From: Chordicoccus furentiruminis
Lineage (GTDB): Bacteria > Bacillota > Clostridia > Lachnospirales > Lachnospiraceae
Length of the DNA: 64,000 bases
Direction: 5' to 3'
Assembly (NCBI RefSeq): GCF_019355395.1
Contig: NZ_CP048829.1
Span: 3,141,001 to 3,205,000 of the forward strand
How positions within the stretch are numbered: the stretch's first letter is position 1; every line of letters begins with the position of its first letter. A program made the translations under genes and the position numbers. The notes beneath the pieces are model-generated. The model made no database searches and was not told where the DNA came from. It saw only the letters and a program-made list of their open reading frames with translations. Below are positions 1 through 9,344 of this stretch, in pieces.

Positions 1-576
1 AGGCAAAGAGCAGCCGCGGAGGAGCGGAAGCGTTTCTCTGAGATGCACGGCGCGACCGGCAGACAGAGCATCGAAGGAATGTGCTGGCAGGACCGGATTG
101 TGAAGCGGGAAGCCGTGGACAGCGGGGAACGCTGGCAGGACCGGGTCGCCGGGAGAGAACGGGGACAGAGGGATCCGGAAGGGAGAAATCCATACGGACA
201 TCCGGGATACGGCTACCGGGACGCGTACAATAACGCCCAGTACGGATACTGGGATGACCGGGACCGGCCCCGGTCTGACAATGCCGCCATCGGCGGGATG
301 ATCTTCGGCATTCTCTCTGTCGTTCTCTGCTGGAACGTGTTCGGGCTCGTCTTCGGGGTCGTGGCGGTGATTCTCTCACTTGTCGCGAGATCCGCCCGTG
401 AGAAGCGGGGATACTGGATCGCGGGGCTTGTGACGGGGATCGTCGGGCTGGCGCTTTTTCTCATTGTGCTGATCATGTTGATGACAATGCTCCCGGCAGC
501 GATGGAGTGGATGTTCCGCCTTTACGGTGAGACCGGCAGGAGCGGAGGCTTTCCGGGCGGTTTCCCGGGGCGCTGA
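1..576 (+). CDS. DUF4190-like membrane protein, 5' end outside window
   Basis: The reading frame is open from the first base of the window, and the residues before the first ATG (position 43) are charged and look coding. That ATG has no ribosome site, so the gene probably starts upstream. The N-terminal half is hydrophilic, rich in Arg, Gly and Tyr, with a Tyr/Gly stretch typical of cytoplasmic tails. It is followed by two long hydrophobic segments separated by a short basic loop (SAREKRGYW), then a short Gly/Phe-rich tail. This arrangement resembles small DUF4190 membrane proteins of Firmicutes, whose function is unknown. It lies 66 bases before leuC; no promoter is obvious between them. Confidence 0.6.
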   Translation, partial: RQRAAAEERKRFSEMHGATGRQSIEGMCWQDRIVKREAVDSGERWQDRVAGRERGQRDPEGRNPYGHPGYGYRDAYNNAQYGYWDDRDRPRSDNAAIGGMIFGILSVVLCWNVFGLVFGVVAVILSLVARSAREKRGYWIAGLVTGIVGLALFLIVLIMLMTMLPAAMEWMFRLYGETGRSGGFPGGFPGR

Positions 577-642
577 ATCTCTGCCAGCCGTGCTGTCTAA
601 ACGGCAGGGCCTTTCCGGGGTCGGGAGAAGGGAGAAATCTGA

Positions 643-1911
643 ATGAAGGGAATGACGATGTCGCAGAAGATTCTGGCCGCCCACGCGGGGGCTGAACGGG
701 TGGAAGCCGGACAGCTCATCGAGGCGAACCTGGATCTTGTGCTTGGCAATGATATCACCTCTCCGGTGGCGATCCATGAGATGGACAAGCTGAAGGAGAA
801 GAAGGTCTTTGACCGCGACAAAATCGCGCTGGTCATGGATCATTTTGTGCCGAACAAGGATATTAAATCGGCTGAGAACTGCAAATGCGTCCGGGAATTT
901 GCCCGGAAGTATGACGTGACGAATTATTTCGATGTAGGCGAGATGGGCATCGAGCACGCGCTTCTTCCTGAAAAAGGACTGGTCACAGCCGGCGATCTGG
1001 TGATCGGCGCGGACTCTCATACCTGCACGTACGGCGCGCTGGGCGCTTTTTCCACCGGAGTGGGCTCGACGGATATGGCGGCCGGAATGGCGACCGGACG
1101 GGCCTGGTTCAAGGTTCCGTCCGCGATCCGGGTCAATGTGACGGGGAAGCTGAGGCCTTATGTCAGCGGCAAGGATGTGATTCTTCACCTCATCGGAGAG
1201 ATCGGGGTGGACGGCGCGCTTTATCAGTCTCTGGAATTTACGGGAGACGGCATCAGCGAGCTGACGATGGACGACCGTTTCACGATCGCCAATATGGCGA
1301 TCGAAGCCGGCGCGAAGAACGGGATCTTCCCGGTGGACGATCGGACGGAAGCGTACATGAGGGAGCATGGTCAGAAGACGCCGCGCGTGTTCCGGGCGGA
1401 TCCGGACGCGGAGTATACGCGTGAGGTGACGATGGATCTGTCAGAGCTGGAGCCGACGGTTGCATTTCCCCATCTTCCGGAGAACACGAAGGCCATCTCG
1501 GAGATCACCGAGCCGGTCGCCGTTGATCAGGTTGTCATCGGATCCTGCACCAACGGACGGATCAGCGATCTGAGGGCGGCCGCCGCGGTTCTCAAGGGAA
1601 GAAAGGTGAAGAAGGGACTTCGCGTGATCGTGGTTCCGGCGACGCAGGCGGTTTATCTTCAGGCGATGGAGGAAGGGCTGCTCCGTACCTTCATCGAGGC
1701 AGGCGCGGTCGTCAGCACGCCGACCTGCGGGCCGTGTCTCGGCGGTTATATGGGGATTCTGGCTGCGCACGAACGCTGCGTGTCCACGACGAACCGTAAT
1801 TTTGTCGGGCGGATGGGCGATGTCACATCGGAAATCTATCTGGCTTCCCCGGCTGTCGCGGCGGCGTCCGCGGTGACCGGCCGCATCTCATCACCGGAGG
1901 AACTGAAATGA
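643..1911 (+). CDS. leuC: 3-isopropylmalate dehydratase large subunit
   Basis: Large subunit of the cytoplasmic 4Fe-4S enzyme that isomerises 2-isopropylmalate to 3-isopropylmalate in leucine synthesis. The 422-residue length matches the shorter clostridial/archaeal LeuC type (homoaconitase-like). The cluster cysteines are visible in GSCTNGR and in PTCGPCLGG, and the substrate-side motif [10 protein letters not shown] is present. The ATG at 643 follows AAGGGAG at about 8 bases; two more in-frame ATGs lie within five codons, so the exact start is soft. The stop overlaps the leuD start (ATGA), indicating translational coupling. leuA and leuB are not in the window, and no leucine T-box is visible upstream. 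Confidence 0.95.
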   Translation: MKGMTMSQKILAAHAGAERVEAGQLIEANLDLVLGNDITSPVAIHEMDKLKEKKVFDRDKIALVMDHFVPNKDIKSAENCKCVREFARKYDVTNYFDVGEMGIEHALLPEKGLVTAGDLVIGADSHTCTYGALGAFSTGVGSTDMAAGMATGRAWFKVPSAIRVNVTGKLRPYVSGKDVILHLIGEIGVDGALYQSLEFTGDGISELTMDDRFTIANMAIEAGAKNGIFPVDDRTEAYMREHGQKTPRVFRADPDAEYTREVTMDLSELEPTVAFPHLPENTKAISEITEPVAVDQVVIGSCTNGRISDLRAAAAVLKGRKVKKGLRVIVVPATQAVYLQAMEEGLLRTFIEAGAVVSTPTCGPCLGGYMGILAAHERCVSTTNRNFVGRMGDVTSEIYLASPAVAAASAVTGRISSPEELK

Positions 1912-2396
1912 ATCATGCACATGGCAGGGTTTTCAAGTACGGAGACAACATCGACACCGATGTCATCATCCCGGCGCGCTATCTGAACAGCACGGATCCG
2001 TCGGAGCTGGCGACGCACTGCATGGTGGACATCGATCCGACCTTCGCAGGCCGCGTAGAAGCGGGCGACATCATGGTCGGAGAGAAAAATTTCGGATGCG
2101 GAAGCTCGCGTGAGCACGCGCCGCTGTCGATCAAGGCGAGCGGGATCAGCTGTGTCATCGCGGAGACTTTCGCGCGGATCTTTTTCCGGAACGCGATCAA
2201 CATCGGCCTTCCGATCATGGAATGCCCGGAGGCGGCAAAGGAGATCCGGGACGGCGATGACGTGGAGGTGAATTTCGACACGGGCGAAATCATCGACCGC
2301 ACGTCGGGAAAGAGCTACCGGGCGCAGCCGTTTCCTCCGTTCATGCAGCAGATCATCACGGCCGGCGGGCTGGTCAATTATATCAACGAAACATGA
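1908..2396 (+). CDS. leuD: 3-isopropylmalate dehydratase small subunit
   Basis: Small, swivelling subunit that pairs with LeuC for 2-isopropylmalate isomerisation. It is 162 residues, the length of the short LeuD type that partners the 420-residue LeuC. Conserved features seen are [11 protein letters not shown] near the N terminus and the active-site loop [10 protein letters not shown]. The start codon overlaps the leuC stop by four bases. A strong hairpin follows about 20 bases after the stop, so the leuCD transcript probably ends there. Confidence 0.95.
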   Translation: MNHAHGRVFKYGDNIDTDVIIPARYLNSTDPSELATHCMVDIDPTFAGRVEAGDIMVGEKNFGCGSSREHAPLSIKASGISCVIAETFARIFFRNAINIGLPIMECPEAAKEIRDGDDVEVNFDTGEIIDRTSGKSYRAQPFPPFMQQIITAGGLVNYINET

Positions 2397-2415
2397 CGGT
2401 CAGACGGTAAGAGCG

Positions 2416-2457
2416 AAAAAACAGGCGGTGCCGCTTCGGGTGCGGAACCGCCTGTTT
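2416..2457. terminator. Bidirectional terminator between leuD and degV
   Basis: Inverted repeat with arms AACAGGCGGT and ACCGCCTGTT around a smaller GC-rich inner stem. On the minus strand it is followed by six T residues and serves degV. On the plus strand the T-run is shorter and serves leuCD. Confidence 0.8.
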
Positions 2458-2499
2458 GCATATTTTCTGATTTGCAATTCGCTGCGGACGGAAGAGCCT

Positions 2500-3384
2500 T
2501 CAGGCATACTGCACGCCGCCGGGAAGGACCTTCGTGCAGGTCATCGCCAGGGAACCGGGGCCGACATGGGTCGCGATGCTCATCGGAAGCTCGTCCGCGT
2601 GGATGTCGAAGCCGGGGAAGGCTTCCTTTGCTTCGGCAAGAAAGGTCTCAGCCGCGTCGTGGTTGTGGGTGTAGGCGAAACCGAGCCAGGCGCCGGGCTT
2701 CGGAGCATCAAGCCCTCCGAATTCATTGACGACGCCGTCCGTCACCGCCCTGATGATCGTCTTCTTCGCACTCTTGACGCCGCGGCATTTGGCGAAGGCG
2801 TCGAGCTTGCCGCCCTGAATCTGCAGCACCGGCTTGATGTTGAGCACGCCCGCGATGGTGGCGGCCGTCGGTGTGATCCGTCCGCCCTTCTTCAGATATT
2901 TCAGGGTATCGACCATGATGTAGATGTGGGATTCAGCCTTCGTTTCCTCGAGAATCCGCCGGATTTCGGCTCCGGAAGCGCCTCCGTCCGCAAGCGCCTT
3001 CGCGTCCAGCGCGGACTGTCTCTGCGTGACGGAGATCCGCTGATTGTCGACGACATGCACCCGCCCGCCGAAGTCTCTCGCATAGAGCTGCGCGCTCTGG
3101 CAGGAGCCGGACAGACTGCTCGACATCGGGATATGGACGACTTCGTCGTAATCCTTCAGCAGCTTTTCCCACAGATCGATCACGTCGCCGGCGGAAGGCT
3201 GGGACGTATGGATTTCGGCGCCCTCCAGCTGTCTGGCGTAAAACTGATCCGGCGTGATGTCGATATGCTCAAGATACTCCCTGCCGTCGATGATGATGGG
3301 CATCGGGAGGAGAAAAATGCCGTGCTCCGCGGCGTCCTCCGGCAGCATGCCGCTGTTTGTGTCCGTGATGATCGCTGTTCTCAT
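2500..3384 (-). CDS. DegV family fatty-acid-binding protein
   Basis: DegV/FakB-type proteins bind a fatty acid and, in characterised Firmicutes, present it to the kinase FakA for phosphorylation. The 294-residue length is typical. Visible family motifs are TDTNSGM at the N terminus, TSQPS, the lipid-binding Ser loop MSSSLSG, YLKKGGRI, and HVGPGS near the C terminus. It is transcribed toward leuD and shares its terminator. A candidate minus-strand promoter lies about 90 bases upstream. No fakA-like gene is nearby, so the substrate and partner are inferred from the family only. Confidence 0.9.
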   Translation of the reverse strand: MRTAIITDTNSGMLPEDAAEHGIFLLPMPIIIDGREYLEHIDITPDQFYARQLEGAEIHTSQPSAGDVIDLWEKLLKDYDEVVHIPMSSSLSGSCQSAQLYARDFGGRVHVVDNQRISVTQRQSALDAKALADGGASGAEIRRILEETKAESHIYIMVDTLKYLKKGGRITPTAATIAGVLNIKPVLQIQGGKLDAFAKCRGVKSAKKTIIRAVTDGVVNEFGGLDAPKPGAWLGFAYTHNHDAAETFLAEAKEAFPGFDIHADELPMSIATHVGPGSLAMTCTKVLPGGVQYA

Positions 3385-3472
3385 AGGCTCTCCCTGATCA
3401 TTGATCTTTCGTCAACCGGATTCATAGACTATTGAAACGCCGGAAAGGCTGTGGATTTTCCTGCGTCCTAAT

Positions 3473-3501
3473 AGAATAGCACAGATCGCGACAGTTCACA
3501 A
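3473..3501 (-). promoter_or_regulatory. Candidate promoter for degV
   Basis: On the minus strand TTGTGA and TATTCT are separated by 17 bases, about 90 bases upstream of the degV start. Each box matches consensus at four of six positions. Confidence 0.45.
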
Positions 3502-3604
3502 GACAGGCGGATTTCAGGCGGCTCTTTCTGATCTTTGTCTTCAGGCGGCTCTCAGGTTCCTGCTGACCTTCCCGCTGACCACGGATTAAGCTTTTTTAAG
3601 TTCA

Positions 3605-3633
3605 CAGACAGATGCGGCGTAACAGAGTATAAT
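3605..3633 (+). promoter_or_regulatory. Candidate promoter for the two-adaptor ABC exporter operon
   Basis: CAGACA and a perfect TATAAT are separated by 17 bases, about 65 bases before the first adaptor gene. The rest of the 313-base gap after degV shows an A/T-rich stretch with TTTTTT at about 3592 and no other gene. Confidence 0.6.
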
Positions 3634-3697
3634 GAAAGCCATATGACGATAAAGCGGCTTGCGGTTCCGCGCGCCGGGAGAGACATAAGGAGAGACT

Positions 3698-5137
3698 ATG
3701 GAGAAGAAATGGGTGGCGCTGATCACGGCGCTGGTGCTGGCCGCCGGACTTACGGCATGCGGTTCAAAGGACGAGAAGGCGGTCCCCGTTCAGTCGGTGG
3801 CGATGCTGGCCGGCCTTACGGACGCGATGCAGGCGCAGCGGTTTGCAGGCGTCGTGAGCGCGGGCAAAGAGCAGTCCATCAAGAAGGACAGCGGGCGCAA
3901 GGTGGCGAAGGTCAACGTGAAGAAGGGGGATGTGGTGAAGGCCGGAGACGTCCTTTTCACCTATGACGCGGATTCCGCCAAAAACTCTCTGGATAAGGCG
4001 AAGCTTGAGCTCGAGGAGCTCCGGAACACGCTGACCTCGAAGCAGGAGGAGATCAATCAGCTCAAGAAGGACAAGACCAAGGCGTCCGCCAACAACCAGC
4101 TGGACTATACGCTGAAGATTCAGGAGGCGGAGACGGATGTCCGTGAGACCCAGTACAACATCGGGCTGAAACAGAAGGAGATTCAGGCCTACGAGGCCCA
4201 GACGAAGGATCTCGATGTGACGGCGCCTTTTGCCGGACGGATCGAATACGCCGGCGAGGCGGACACCTCGATCGCCTCGGCGGACGCGTTCGGAAACGAT
4301 ACCGCAAGCGACGCCGGAGACGCCGGGGACATCACGGCTGACACCTCCGGTACCGGGGCGGACGGAGACAGCTCCGGCGCCTTCATCAAGCTCATCGAGA
4401 TTGACAATTACCGCATCAAGGGCACTTTCAACGAGCAGAACCGGAGCGACATCGCCAAGGGGCAGATCATGAAGATCTATTCCCGTGTGGACTCTTCCCA
4501 GACCTGGAGCGGAGAAGTTTCGGAGGTGATCACGACCAGCACGGCCAGCACCTCGAGCGACAACCAGATCATGATGGACACCGGGACCAATGATCCGTCT
4601 GTAACGTCCTCGAAATACACCTTCTATGTGACGCTCGACGACCTGGACGGACTGATGATCGGCCAGCATGTCTATATGACCGTGGATGACGGCACCATTG
4701 AGGACGGGAAGATCCGCCTCTCCTCCGGCTATATCAATGACGCGGATTCCTCGCCATGGGTCTGGGCCGAGGGCAAAAACGGGACGCTCGCGAAGAAGAA
4801 CGTGAAGCTCGGCGATTATGACAGCGGGAAGGACACGTATGTGATCGAGAGCGGTCTCACGGAAAACGACTATATCGCCTATCCTTCCGATTCCTATTCG
4901 GAGGGGATGACCGTCACGGAGAACGACGAGAGCTCCTTCAATACCGGATCCGACGCGGAGGGTCTGGCGGACATGAGCGGCGTTGACTTCACATCGGAGA
5001 TCGAGACAGTAGGAGACGGGATCGATGCCGTGGATGAGGGAAATGCAGATGCCGCGGATGAAGGAGATGCAGACGATGGCGCAGACGCAGGGGCTGTGAT
5101 CGGCGGCGTGGACGCCGGGGAAGGAGCCGTCGGATGA
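3698..5137 (+). CDS. HlyD/MacA-like adaptor lipoprotein of an ABC exporter
   Basis: Extracytoplasmic adaptor subunit likely linking a MacB-type transporter to the cell envelope. It starts at an ATG preceded by AAGGAGA. The first 21 residues form a lipoprotein signal ending in LTAC. A lipoyl-like half motif (VKKGDVVKAGDVLFTYD, about residues 75-91) is followed by a Lys/Glu-rich coiled coil (about 95-165) and the second lipoyl half (LDVTAPFAGRIEY). Beta-barrel and membrane-proximal domains follow. The last 70 residues are very acidic and Ala/Asp/Gly-rich. The stop overlaps the ATPase gene by four bases. The substrate cannot be read from sequence. Confidence 0.85.
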   Translation: MEKKWVALITALVLAAGLTACGSKDEKAVPVQSVAMLAGLTDAMQAQRFAGVVSAGKEQSIKKDSGRKVAKVNVKKGDVVKAGDVLFTYDADSAKNSLDKAKLELEELRNTLTSKQEEINQLKKDKTKASANNQLDYTLKIQEAETDVRETQYNIGLKQKEIQAYEAQTKDLDVTAPFAGRIEYAGEADTSIASADAFGNDTASDAGDAGDITADTSGTGADGDSSGAFIKLIEIDNYRIKGTFNEQNRSDIAKGQIMKIYSRVDSSQTWSGEVSEVITTSTASTSSDNQIMMDTGTNDPSVTSSKYTFYVTLDDLDGLMIGQHVYMTVDDGTIEDGKIRLSSGYINDADSSPWVWAEGKNGTLAKKNVKLGDYDSGKDTYVIESGLTENDYIAYPSDSYSEGMTVTENDESSFNTGSDAEGLADMSGVDFTSEIETVGDGIDAVDEGNADAADEGDADDGADAGAVIGGVDAGEGAVG

Positions 5138-5820
5138 TCCTTCAGATGACCGATATCTGCAAAGACTATCCCATGGGAAGGGATTCGGTGCTTCATGTGC
5201 TGAAGCATATCAATTTCTCGGTGGATGAGGGCGAATATCTCGCGATTATGGGACCTTCCGGATCGGGCAAGTCCACGCTGATGAATCTGATCGGATGTCT
5301 CGACGTGCCGACGAGCGGAACCTATCTGCTGAACGGACAGGATATCGGCTCCTGCACGGACAACCAGCTGGCCGAAATCCGGAACCGGGAGATCGGTTTT
5401 GTCTTTCAGTCCTTTCACCTGATCCCGAAGATGAACGCCATCGACAATGTGGCACTTCCGCTTCTTTACGGCAACGTCCGGAAGGAAGAACGGAGAAGCC
5501 GCGCGAAGGAGGCGCTGAAAATCGTGGGACTCGAGGAGCGGATGACGTTCATGCCGGATCAGCTGTCCGGAGGGCAGTGTCAGCGCGTGGCGATCGCCCG
5601 CGCGATTGTCGGCCATCCCCGCCTCCTTCTCGCGGACGAGCCGACCGGCGCCCTCGATTCCACGTCGGGCGCGCAGGTGATGGAGCTTTTTCACCGGCTC
5701 CACGAAAGCGGATCGACGATCATCATGATCACGCATGACGCGCATATCGCTGAGCACGCCGAGACGGTCTATAAGATTTTCGACGGCGTGCTGTCCGGAG
5801 GTGACAGAAAAGGTGAATAA
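5134..5820 (+). CDS. ABC exporter ATP-binding subunit, MacB/LolD type
   Basis: Cytoplasmic ATPase driving the FtsX/MacB-like permease encoded downstream. At 228 residues it is a stand-alone nucleotide-binding domain. Walker A is GPSGSGKST, the Q-loop is GFVFQSFHL, the signature is LSGGQCQRVAIARA, Walker B is LLLADEPTGALD and the switch His lies in ITHDA. These are the hallmarks of the MacB/LolD subfamily (GALD after Walker B). AAGGAG lies 8 bases before the ATG. It overlaps both neighbours, so translation of the operon is probably coupled. Confidence 0.93.
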   Translation: MILQMTDICKDYPMGRDSVLHVLKHINFSVDEGEYLAIMGPSGSGKSTLMNLIGCLDVPTSGTYLLNGQDIGSCTDNQLAEIRNREIGFVFQSFHLIPKMNAIDNVALPLLYGNVRKEERRSRAKEALKIVGLEERMTFMPDQLSGGQCQRVAIARAIVGHPRLLLADEPTGALDSTSGAQVMELFHRLHESGSTIIMITHDAHIAEHAETVYKIFDGVLSGGDRKGE

Positions 5821-8035
5821 ACTGGCCAAAAGGATTCTGGTGGGGACGCTGGTGGGCGCCCTTTCGTGCGGCGGCGTCTACGGCGGGCTGATCGTCTACC
5901 GAAACACGAACGCGGCGGACGTATCCGTCTACAGCATCTCGGATATTCTCACCAATTCCTACATATCAAATGACTCGGAGAACACGGTGTACGGAACGGT
6001 TTCCTCGGACAGGATGCAGAGCGTCTTTCTCTCCCAGACCCAGAAGGTCCGGGAGGTCCGGGTGGCGACCGGGGATCATGTCAAAAAGGGCGATGTGCTG
6101 ATGACCTTCGACACGACGCTGAGCCAGATTCAGATTGAGAAGGCGGAGAACGACCTCGCCCAGCAGATGCTGTCGCTGAAAAGGATGAGCGCCGATCTCG
6201 CGCGGCTCAGGACGCTTTCGCCCTCTTCCGGAGAGGGAAGCGGAGACGGTGGAGCCGGAGAGGGCGGAGACGAATCCGAACCGACTGAGTCCGAACGAGA
6301 GGAAAGCTACACACCAGAAACGGTTACGCCCCATCTGATGAGCGGATCCGGCACGATGGACGATCCCTACGTCTATCTCTGGGGGTCGAACGACGTGCTC
6401 TCAAACCATATGCTGCTCCGTCTGATGGCAGGCGCGCAGGAAGTGAACGACGCGGCCGCTGCCTCGCAGGGCGTGACGACGCTGCCCGGTAATACAGCGG
6501 AAAACGGAAACGTGCCGCAGGATAATCCGGAAAACGGAAATGCGGCGGGCAGCGCGGATCCGAACGGTCAGACGGACGCGGCCGGCGACGGTCAGTCGAT
6601 CCTCAACGAGGGATATACGGATGACGACACAGTGGATGCTGAGGCCGCGGACAACGGAGAGGTCACGGACGGCGATGCCAATACCGTGAGCACGCCTCAG
6701 CCGGAAGCGGGTACGGCAGATTCCGGTACGCTTTCCTCCTTCATCATTCATGCCCAGATCCCGCGTTTCTCTGAAGCTTATCCGGATGACGATGCGGGAA
6801 CAGGCGTTGTGGACAACGGAACCGGTGAGACGGATCACAATCAGGCCGGTCCGGATGAAGTCCAGACGGCAGACGGCGGTGAAAGTACCGCGCAGGACCC
6901 CGAGACGGCGGGCCGGGAGAGCACGGCCAGCGGCACATCCTCCACCGGCGTCAGTCTCGATACGCTGCCGGCTGGCTGCTATGTCACGCTGGAGGTTCAC
7001 AAAGACGATGCGGTCGAGGCTCCGCTCATCACCTCCTACCATCTTCACCTTTACCGGAGCGGCGCCGATGTTTCGGCCCAGCTCTACAACCCGGAAGCGG
7101 CTGCGTCCGAATCCGAAACGGCTCAGGCATCGGAGGCGGAGGCCCCGGCTGAGGACGGAGGAGGCGGGTACGACGCCGGCGGGGACGCGGGAGGCGGCGA
7201 TGAGGGGGCCGCTTCACCGGTTTCGCCGCTGCTCACCGACAGCGGATCGGACAGCACGGTTCAGATCTACCAGTCCGATATCGACTGGACGGCTTCCTAT
7301 ACGGCCAGGGAGCTGCAGGAGATGATCGCCCAGAAGACGAAGGATGTACGGGATCTGACGATCACGGTGAAAAAGGCGCAGATCAGCCTGAAGGAGATGA
7401 AGTCCGAGATCAGCGACGGCAATGTCCGGGCGAAATTCGACGGCGTCGTCAAGACGGTCCGGGACGCGGACGAGGCGCAGCAGGACAATACGGCGGTGAT
7501 CGTCCTCTCCGGCGGCGGAGGCTATTATGTGACAGTCCCGGTCAGTGAGCTGGATCTGGATCAGATGAAGGAAGGACTGCAGGTGACAGTCCAGAACTCG
7601 GATCAGACCGCGGAGTACGGCGGAACGGTGAAAACGGTCTCGGAGTACCCGGTCAGTTCAACCGACGCCTTCAGCAGCGGCAACCCGTTCGTCTCGTATT
7701 ATCCGGCGAAGATTCAGCTGGAATCGGACGCGGAGATGCAGGATAATGACTATGTGATGGTGACGATGAGCAGCAGCGGCGAGGCGCTGACCGGCATCTA
7801 CCTCGACAAGATGTTTGTGCGGTCTGAGGACGGCCAGCGGTACGTCTATCTGAGGGACAGCGAAGGACGGCTGAAGAAGCAGAGTGTCGTCACGGGCAAA
7901 ACCGTGATGGGTACCTTCCTTCAGATCAAGAGCGGACTTTCAACGAAGGACTGGATCGCCTTCCCATACGGCGCGGACGTGAAGGAGGGCGCAAAGACCT
8001 CCGAGGCGGGCTACGCGGATCTCTACAGCAGCTGA
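5813..8035 (+). CDS. Large second HlyD/MacA-like adaptor with low-complexity insert
   Basis: Second adaptor of the same exporter, 740 residues. I choose the GTG at 5813, inside the end of the ATPase gene, because GGAGG lies 11 bases before it and the next residues (basic, then a hydrophobic segment) form a clean membrane anchor. A first lipoyl half (VATGDHVKKGDVLMTFD) and helical hairpin arm are followed by about 345 residues (nt 6215-7250) rich in Gly, Ala, Asp, Glu and Asn, interrupted by ordered patches such as DDPYVYLWGS and GCYVTLEVHKDD. The second helical arm and lipoyl half (VRAKFDGVVKTV), then the barrel domains, come after it. Unlike the first adaptor it has no convincing lipobox. 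Having two adaptors per exporter is the odd feature. Confidence 0.82.
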   Translation: MNKLAKRILVGTLVGALSCGGVYGGLIVYRNTNAADVSVYSISDILTNSYISNDSENTVYGTVSSDRMQSVFLSQTQKVREVRVATGDHVKKGDVLMTFDTTLSQIQIEKAENDLAQQMLSLKRMSADLARLRTLSPSSGEGSGDGGAGEGGDESEPTESEREESYTPETVTPHLMSGSGTMDDPYVYLWGSNDVLSNHMLLRLMAGAQEVNDAAAASQGVTTLPGNTAENGNVPQDNPENGNAAGSADPNGQTDAAGDGQSILNEGYTDDDTVDAEAADNGEVTDGDANTVSTPQPEAGTADSGTLSSFIIHAQIPRFSEAYPDDDAGTGVVDNGTGETDHNQAGPDEVQTADGGESTAQDPETAGRESTASGTSSTGVSLDTLPAGCYVTLEVHKDDAVEAPLITSYHLHLYRSGADVSAQLYNPEAAASESETAQASEAEAPAEDGGGGYDAGGDAGGGDEGAASPVSPLLTDSGSDSTVQIYQSDIDWTASYTARELQEMIAQKTKDVRDLTITVKKAQISLKEMKSEISDGNVRAKFDGVVKTVRDADEAQQDNTAVIVLSGGGGYYVTVPVSELDLDQMKEGLQVTVQNSDQTAEYGGTVKTVSEYPVSSTDAFSSGNPFVSYYPAKIQLESDAEMQDNDYVMVTMSSSGEALTGIYLDKMFVRSEDGQRYVYLRDSEGRLKKQSVVTGKTVMGTFLQIKSGLSTKDWIAFPYGADVKEGAKTSEAGYADLYSS

Positions 8036-8051
8036 CGGAGGAACGGAAGCA

Positions 8052-9302
8052 ATGGGTGAAAATATATCGCAGGCATTTCAGGGAATCTGGGCGCACAAGA
8101 TGCGTTCCTTCCTGACGATGCTCGGCATCATCATCGGCATCGCCTCCATCATCTCGATTGTCTCCACGATCAAGGGAACCAACGACCAGATCAAGGAGAG
8201 TCTGATCGGCGCGGGCAACAACGTGGTGAAGGTGACACTCAAGCAGGACAGCGCGGATTACGAGATGGATTACTCGGGCCTTCCGGCGGGCGTGACGGCG
8301 ATCTCGGAGCGGACACGCGCGCGTCTCGATAAGCTTCCGGGCGTGAAGGAGGTCTCTCTTTACCGTTCCCGCTCCTACAGCCAGAACGTTTACTACCAGA
8401 ACACCGCCTTCAACGGCGCGCTGTACGGTGTTGACAGCCACTATTTCTCGGTCAATGACTTCGAGATCAACTACGGACGGGGCTTCACGGATTTCGACGC
8501 GAGGACGTTTCACAAGGCCTGCATCGTTGACTCCGACGCGGCCTCCACACTGTTCAACGGAGAAAATCCCATCGGGAAGACGATCGAGATCTCGACGGAC
8601 GCCTATGTGGTTATCGGCGTCTGCAGCGAACGGAACCAGACGACGCCGAATATCAGCAGCGTGCAGGACTACTACAACTACAGCTCGGACACCAGCGGGG
8701 CGATCTACATCCCGATCGACGACTGGGGGATCGCGTTCCGGTACGACGAGCCGCAGAATGCCATCGTCCGGGCGGATTCGACCGACCTGATGACGAAGGC
8801 AGGCAAGGCAGTTGCCGATTCGCTGACGGAAAGCCAGATTTCCTCCGGATCAAAACTGAAGTACAAGGCAGAGGATCTTCTGAAGAAGGCATCCGACATG
8901 CAGAAGCTCTCGAACACGACCAATCGTCAGCTGATCTGGATCGCGGGCATCTCTCTTTTAGTAGGCGGCATCGGCGTCATGAACATCATGCTGGTGTCTG
9001 TCACAGAGCGGACGAAGGAGATCGGACTCAAGAAGGCGATCGGTGCGAAGCGGAAACGGATTCTCGCGCAGTTTCTGACAGAAGCGGCGGTACTGACCTC
9101 GCTCGGCGGACTGATCGGCGTCGCAGCAGGGATCATCCTGTCCCAGGTACTGGCGAACGTGATGGGCACCCGATCGTCGGTGAGCATACCGGCGTGCATC
9201 ATCGCGGTTGCCTTTTCAATGGGGATCGGCATCATTTTCGGACTGCTTCCGGCTGTCAAGGCCTCGAAGCTCAACCCGATCGACGCGCTGCGGAGCGAGT
9301 AA
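8052..9302 (+). CDS. ABC exporter permease, MacB/FtsX type
   Basis: Membrane subunit with the MacB fold: one N-terminal transmembrane helix (about residues 18-40), a large extracytoplasmic domain (about 45-280) and three C-terminal helices (about 290-400). Conserved motifs include RSFLTMLGIIIGIAS at the first helix, ISLLVGGIGVMNIMLVSVTERTKEIGLKKAIGAK at the second, and LNPIDALRSE at the C terminus (long motifs read from the ends inward). GGAGG precedes the ATG by 10 bases. With the upstream ATPase and two adaptors it forms an export system for an unknown substrate, possibly a peptide, lipid or toxic compound. Confidence 0.92.
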   Translation: MGENISQAFQGIWAHKMRSFLTMLGIIIGIASIISIVSTIKGTNDQIKESLIGAGNNVVKVTLKQDSADYEMDYSGLPAGVTAISERTRARLDKLPGVKEVSLYRSRSYSQNVYYQNTAFNGALYGVDSHYFSVNDFEINYGRGFTDFDARTFHKACIVDSDAASTLFNGENPIGKTIEISTDAYVVIGVCSERNQTTPNISSVQDYYNYSSDTSGAIYIPIDDWGIAFRYDEPQNAIVRADSTDLMTKAGKAVADSLTESQISSGSKLKYKAEDLLKKASDMQKLSNTTNRQLIWIAGISLLVGGIGVMNIMLVSVTERTKEIGLKKAIGAKRKRILAQFLTEAAVLTSLGGLIGVAAGIILSQVLANVMGTRSSVSIPACIIAVAFSMGIGIIFGLLPAVKASKLNPIDALRSE

Positions 9303-9344
9303 AACGGCACATGAGGAGGGGCGGAGCCGCGGCTCCGGAACAGT

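Noticed and set aside
577-642. Possible leucine T-box or attenuator before leuC
   Set aside because: Only 66 bases are available and no specifier loop, T-box sequence or terminator is present.
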